Source: QANA01 sp963665505 (GTDB taxonomy: Bacteria; Bacillota; Clostridia; Christensenellales; Christensenellaceae). From it: DNA of 64,000 nucleotides. The notes under the pieces were generated by a model, which worked only from the letters and a program-made list of their open reading frames with translations, was not told the origin of the DNA and searched no databases. Position numbers and translations under genes: made by a program. This document shows, in pieces, positions 60,551 through 64,000 of this stretch (position 1 is the first letter of the stretch; every line of letters begins with the position of its first letter). Location: NCBI GenBank assembly GCA_963665505.1, contig OY762275.1:868001-932000 (forward strand), read 5' to 3'.

Positions 60551-61024
60551 ATGTATACGGTCACCCGCGTTTTGGATAAGGACGAGAAGCAGGCGGTCAC
60601 GCTGCGCATCATGCAGGCGCTGCCCAAATGGTTCAACCCGCCTGAGGACATCTTGAAAAAGGCGGCCCTGTACCGGGAATTCTCTTTTTTTGCCGTCTAT
60701 GACGGCGATGCGGCGGTCGGGTTCGCGGCGCTCAAGATACACAACGCCTATACGGCGGATATTTTCAACATTGGCGTGCTGGAACCATACCACCGCCGGG
60801 GGATGGGCGGCGCGCTGCTGCAGGCGGCCGAGGCATATTGCAGGGAACAGGGGTTTTCGTTCCTGACTGTGAAAACGCTGGACGGGAGTGTGCACTATGC
60901 GCCTTACGAAGGGACGCGCGCGTTTTATAAAAAACACGGGTTCGTCCCGCTGGAAGTGTTCCCGCTTTTTTGGAATGCGGAGAACCCCTGTCTGTTCCTG
61001 GCAAAATATCTCGGGAAAAAGTGA
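60551..61024 (+). CDS. GNAT-family N-acetyltransferase
   Basis: 157 residues from ATG 60551 (AAAGAGAGG upstream). Acetyl-CoA-binding motif A in IGVLEPYHRRGMGGALLQAA (R-R-G-M-G-G), then SFLTVKTLDGSVHYAPYEGT and ending with RAFYKKHGFVPLEVFPLFW. Substrate unknown. Single-gene unit. Confidence 0.85.
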   Translation: MYTVTRVLDKDEKQAVTLRIMQALPKWFNPPEDILKKAALYREFSFFAVYDGDAAVGFAALKIHNAYTADIFNIGVLEPYHRRGMGGALLQAAEAYCREQGFSFLTVKTLDGSVHYAPYEGTRAFYKKHGFVPLEVFPLFWNAENPCLFLAKYLGKK

Positions 61025-61267
61025 AGGCCCCCGGACACCGCCGGGGCATACGGCCCGCCGCTCCCTGCGGGAAATCCCCGGGAAATTTGCGCGCGCGGCC
61101 TGCGGCAGGCAGGTTTTTTTCCGCAGGTATAGAAATATATGTATAAGATACGGTGTTCCCCCGCAACAGGGGGAGCGGGGGCGGCGGAGAAGGCGCCCCT
61201 GCCGGGTGATGCGCGGCCGGACATAGCCGGCGCCGCATCCTATTCTCCGGCACTGACGGAGGAATTT

Positions 61268-62047
61268 ATGAGAAAAATTTTTCTGACAGGGATGGCCCTG
61301 CTGCTGTGCGTGGGGCTTTGCGCGTGCGCGGCCGGTGTGCCGCAGGCGGAATATGACAGAGTGGTGGCCGAACTGGAGGAACTGAGAAAACAGATCGAGG
61401 AGGCGGGGCAGGGGGAGGTGGAAGTCCAGGAGACGAGTTCCGCATCCGCATCTGCGGGAGTGGATGAAACGGAGATCATCTCCAACATTTCGTACACCAT
61501 ATACACGACGCCGGGGACGAACGAGTTCGTCATCTTTCTGAAAAACGGGAACGGCGTCTCCATACCCTACCTGAAGGTAGACGTCGTTTTTTACGACCAG
61601 GAAGGCAATATACTCTCCACCAATTACAGTACGGCCTATTCTTTCCTGCCGGGGCAGACCATCGTGGTCTTTGTTTATCTGCCCATGGACGAATCTTATA
61701 AGAAGGTAGAGCATGCGTCGTACGAGCTGCTGTTCAATGTGGATATGGACAGTTTCTACCTGGACGATAACCTGATCGACAAGCTTACGGTCCAATCCAA
61801 CGTCGGGTCGGACAAAGGAGTCGTGGCGGTCATCACCAACACGGCCGACGTGAGCATGGATTCCATCGAGCTGGCGTGCATCTACTACGAAGACGGCGAG
61901 GTCGTGGGGTTCGACTGGGGCTATGGGTATGACCTGAGCGCGGGTTCTTCCACTTCGCTGAACTTCTACCCGCCCTATGATGAGCACTACAGTACGCTTC
62001 CCTACGACGACTACGAGATCTATATCAACACGGCGCTGCATTATTAG
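61268..62047 (+). CDS. Lipoprotein with FxLYD-like domain
   Basis: 259 residues from ATG 61268 (GACGGAGGA upstream). The signal peptide ends in a lipobox (CVGLCAC, cleavage before a Cys at about residue 18-20). A short coiled coil (AEYDRVVAELEELRKQIEEA) and a Ser/Ala-rich linker follow. Residues ~70-259 look like two beta-sandwich modules (FVIFLKNGNGVSIPYLKVDV; GVVAVITNTADVSMDSIELA), typical of FxLYD domains. Surface protein, function unknown. Confidence 0.75.
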   Translation: MRKIFLTGMALLLCVGLCACAAGVPQAEYDRVVAELEELRKQIEEAGQGEVEVQETSSASASAGVDETEIISNISYTIYTTPGTNEFVIFLKNGNGVSIPYLKVDVVFYDQEGNILSTNYSTAYSFLPGQTIVVFVYLPMDESYKKVEHASYELLFNVDMDSFYLDDNLIDKLTVQSNVGSDKGVVAVITNTADVSMDSIELACIYYEDGEVVGFDWGYGYDLSAGSSTSLNFYPPYDEHYSTLPYDDYEIYINTALHY

Positions 62048-62100
62048 GCGGTACGGCCGTGCCCGGCGAAAACCGGGCGCAGGAAGCTATAACCTTTTAG

Positions 62101-62134
62101 AAGTGCTCCATTGTAACCAATGGAGCGCTTTTTT
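62101..62134 (+). terminator. Terminator of the lipoprotein gene
   Basis: AAGTGCTCCATTG / CAATGGAGCGCTT stem, TAAC loop, six T. Confidence 0.92.
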
Positions 62135-62235
62135 ATACCCTGGCCGGGCGAAGGAGCGGCGGTGCCGGACGGATTTTTGTGCCCCCAAGCCGCGTTCTCT
62201 GCTATAATAGGGACAGGCGGGGGGAGGTGCTGCGG

Positions 62236-62871
62236 ATGGGGAACTGGGCGGGACATTTCAGGACGGTGTGCCGGCATAAATTCTATGTGATGCGGGCCTG
62301 TTTCAAATGCGGGCTGTATGGGCAGGGCCTGCTGCATGATATGAGTAAATTCGGGCGCATAGAGTTTGGGAGCAGCGCGCGCTATTTCCAGGGGACCAGT
62401 TCGCCCATCAATGCGGAAAAGATCGCGCGGGGATATTCGCCGGCCTGGCAGCACCACAAGGGGAAGAACAGGCACCACTGGGAGTATTGGACGGATTTTT
62501 ACAACCGGAAGCTGATCGTCCTCCGCATGCCGCCCAAGTATCTGATGGAGATGGTCTGCGATTGGGTGGGGGCCGGCAAAGCCTACAACAAGGGGCATTG
62601 GACGATCGATACCTTTAGGGAATGGTATGCCGCCCACCGGCAAAAAATGGTGCTGCATCCGCACACGCTGGCGTACATCGAAGATCTGGTGGCAAACGCC
62701 AAAGACGAGCGGGATCTGTTCAAAAACTGGCTGGTAAAGGAAAAAATAGAGAAGAGCTACGCCGCGCTGCCTTTCTGCATCCCGCGGTACAGGCTGGTGC
62801 CGGCGGAAGAGACGCCGGATAAGAGCCGGGGCGGGGGAGAGCGGGCCCGGGACGATGCGCAGGGAAAGTAG
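62236..62871 (+). CDS. DUF5662-family protein (HD-like metal site)
   Basis: 211 residues from ATG 62236 (GGGGAGG upstream). Motifs: GLLHDMSKFGRIEFGSSARY (His-Asp pair), AWQHHKGKNRHHWEYW (His cluster), RMPPKYLMEMVCDWVG. The spacing of His and Asp resembles HD-type hydrolases, and the DUF5662 family contains this pattern. Substrate unknown. The C-terminus is basic and disordered. Confidence 0.75.
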   Translation: MGNWAGHFRTVCRHKFYVMRACFKCGLYGQGLLHDMSKFGRIEFGSSARYFQGTSSPINAEKIARGYSPAWQHHKGKNRHHWEYWTDFYNRKLIVLRMPPKYLMEMVCDWVGAGKAYNKGHWTIDTFREWYAAHRQKMVLHPHTLAYIEDLVANAKDERDLFKNWLVKEKIEKSYAALPFCIPRYRLVPAEETPDKSRGGGERARDDAQGK

Positions 62872-62881
62872 AAGCAACTGA

Positions 62882-62917
62882 AAAAAGCACGCCGGACACC
62901 GACCGGGTGCTTTTTTT
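62882..62917 (+). terminator. Terminator of the DUF5662 gene
   Basis: AAAAGCAC...GCCGG / CCGG...GTGCTTTT stem followed by a T-run. Confidence 0.75.
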
Positions 62918-63331
62918 GTGCCCGGGGGAGGATGGGGGAAAGGCCATCCGGAGAGAAAATCTTACGGGGAAACCACCTGCTCCGCGTATCTTTACGGCAG
63001 GCTGAAAATGGCAGTGAAACGGGATTCTGCGGGTTTCTCCCGGGGACGGACAGTTTAAAAAAAGTAAAAATCGTTAAGAAATAATTAAAAAAATGTAAAA
63101 CTTGGTCTTGACTTCCCCTGGAGGAGGGAGTACCATTTTGGTAAGAAGAGGAAAAACGCTATGTTTTTACCCTGGTAAAGACCGGGGCCTCTCCCAATGG
63201 CATACGACCATGTAAATGGTTTACAACCGTCTATTTCATCTACTATGAACACAGTTTTTCTCATACGTATATTCTGCGGAGATTTTTGAACAGATTTGAT
63301 TTCTGGATTTCTCAGGGTAGGAGGGACTCAC
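62918..63331. other. Long leader region of the ABC permease gene
   Basis: No gene longer than a five-codon frame (ATG 63161: Met-Phe-Leu-Pro-Trp-stop, with GAGGAAA upstream). It contains the MerR-type promoter at 63108-63136 and a ~190-nt leader with several short inverted repeats. Confidence 0.4.
63108..63136 (+). promoter_or_regulatory. MerR/BmrR-type promoter-operator
   Basis: TTGACT (63108-63113) ... TACCAT (63131-63136) with the imperfect dyad TTCCCCTGGAGGAGGGA lying between them. The GAC.TCCCCT..GGAGG core matches operators of MerR-family drug regulators such as BmrR and BltR of Bacillus. The -10 box is poor, as expected for a promoter that needs an activator. Confidence 0.55.
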
Positions 63332-64000
63332 ATGTTGCGGCAAGTCATCTCGTTATGTAAAAACCGTAAAAAAAGAGCGGCCGGCATGATCTTTTTGCTG
63401 GCTTTTGTTTTTTTTATGGTGGGCAGCATCCCGGCCTTGTTCACGCAGAGGGACCATATCCGGTTCCAGGAAGAGGCGGATGTAAGCGGGATTTTTGACG
63501 GCATCTTTTTTGCGCTTTCCGCAGAACAGGAAGAGGAACTTTCTAAGGACAACGGGATCAGGAGCGTCGGGTTCCTCTCGCGGTATGGGGAATATGCGGT
63601 CTTGGGGACGCGCATAAGCGTGCAGATAGGGAGCATGGATGCCACTGCCCTCGAACTGGGGCGCATCGAAGCGACCGAAGGGCATTTGCCCGAGGCGGCG
63701 GGAGAGATCGCGCTGGAAGAAACGTGGCGCGGCCGCTTGCCCAAAGGGACGGAGGTCGGATCGACGCTATATATCCAGACAAAAAGCGGGGAAAAAACGT
63801 ACACGCTCTGCGGATTCATAGAGGCGTACAGGGACGAATGGGGGAGCCTGACCAACCCGTTAATCGATGCGCTTCCTTCCGCACTGGTATGGGAAGAGAG
63901 TGCGCCGGGCGAAGTATTACAGACGGACGCGGCCGTTTATTTTTCGCGTTTGCAGGAAACGGTCAATATGTCCTCGCAACTGAACCGGCTTGCCGGCGAG
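63332..64000 (+). CDS. ABC transporter permease, FtsX/MacB-like (N-terminal part, runs off window)
   Basis: 223 codons open to the last base, start ATG 63332 with TAGGAGGGAC upstream. One membrane segment (about residues 19-40: MIFLLAFVFFMVGSIPALF) followed by an extracytoplasmic domain (VSGIFDGIFFALSAEQEEEL, IEATEGHLPEAAGEIALEE). This is the usual start of FtsX-like permeases that export peptides or sense antimicrobial peptides. The rest and the ATPase lie outside the window. Confidence 0.8.
   Translation, partial: MLRQVISLCKNRKKRAAGMIFLLAFVFFMVGSIPALFTQRDHIRFQEEADVSGIFDGIFFALSAEQEEELSKDNGIRSVGFLSRYGEYAVLGTRISVQIGSMDATALELGRIEATEGHLPEAAGEIALEETWRGRLPKGTEVGSTLYIQTKSGEKTYTLCGFIEAYRDEWGSLTNPLIDALPSALVWEESAPGEVLQTDAAVYFSRLQETVNMSSQLNRLAGE

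Overview
The window reads as a chromosomal segment of an anaerobic, endospore-forming member of the Clostridia. The spore genes are explicit: spoIIAA-spoIIAB-sigF, spoIIE with Spo0A-box-like sites upstream, and spoVAC-spoVAD-spoVAE. A flavodiiron-type protein, a split (two-subunit) transketolase and the order zapA - U32 peptidase - mutS2 fit the same assignment. The core DNA is fairly GC-rich; a Christensenellales-like gut lineage is possible, but that is a guess.

Layout. 1-2.7 kb: end of a dihydroxyacetone kinase operon (dhaK-dhaL), then a LytTR regulator with a LiaF-like membrane protein behind two strong palindromes. 2.7-7.5 kb: an AT-rich accessory island with a small XRE regulator coupled to a DUF2971-like protein, a 5' stub of a type III DNA methyltransferase, a large nuclease with two NUMOD1-type repeats, and a truncated IS3-family transposase that runs into the end of a flavodiiron protein gene. 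8.8-12.9 kb: a Na+/K+-type P-ATPase followed by two TrkA/RCK proteins. 13-18 kb: a flippase, transketolase, an amidohydrolase and a YcxB-like protein. 18-27 kb: zapA, U32 peptidase, mutS2, then a two-component system with an HtrA protease.

27-42 kb: the sporulation-rich part (sigF operon, class A PBP, thiI with a cysteine desulfurase, spoVA operon, cinA, an unknown protein with a Gly-Pro-rich tail, spoIIE, and an orphan acyl carrier protein). 42-51 kb: amino-acid and sulfur metabolism (metA carrying Glu111, so probably acetyl-CoA dependent; serine acetyltransferase; threonine synthase; trpS; a pentulose-type kinase; and an O-acetylhomoserine sulfhydrylase that would use the metA product), interrupted by an AT-rich HEPN-like gene. 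51.7-54.3 kb: tRNA-Asp/Gly/Cys and, directly after them, a second AT-rich regulator + DUF2971 locus. 54.4-64 kb: Cu/Zn superoxide dismutase, an esterase/acyltransferase/zinc-ribbon cluster, two DUF6385-like proteins (one with a 27-residue repeat array) behind a sigma-K-like promoter, a GNAT enzyme, a lipoprotein, a DUF5662 protein and the start of an ABC permease behind a MerR-type operator.

The best candidate for an undescribed system is the regulator + DUF2971 arrangement, which occurs twice in AT-rich DNA, once right before a broken restriction-modification gene and close to a modular nuclease. The tandem palindromes ahead of the LytTR operon and the repeat-protein operon are the next most interesting.
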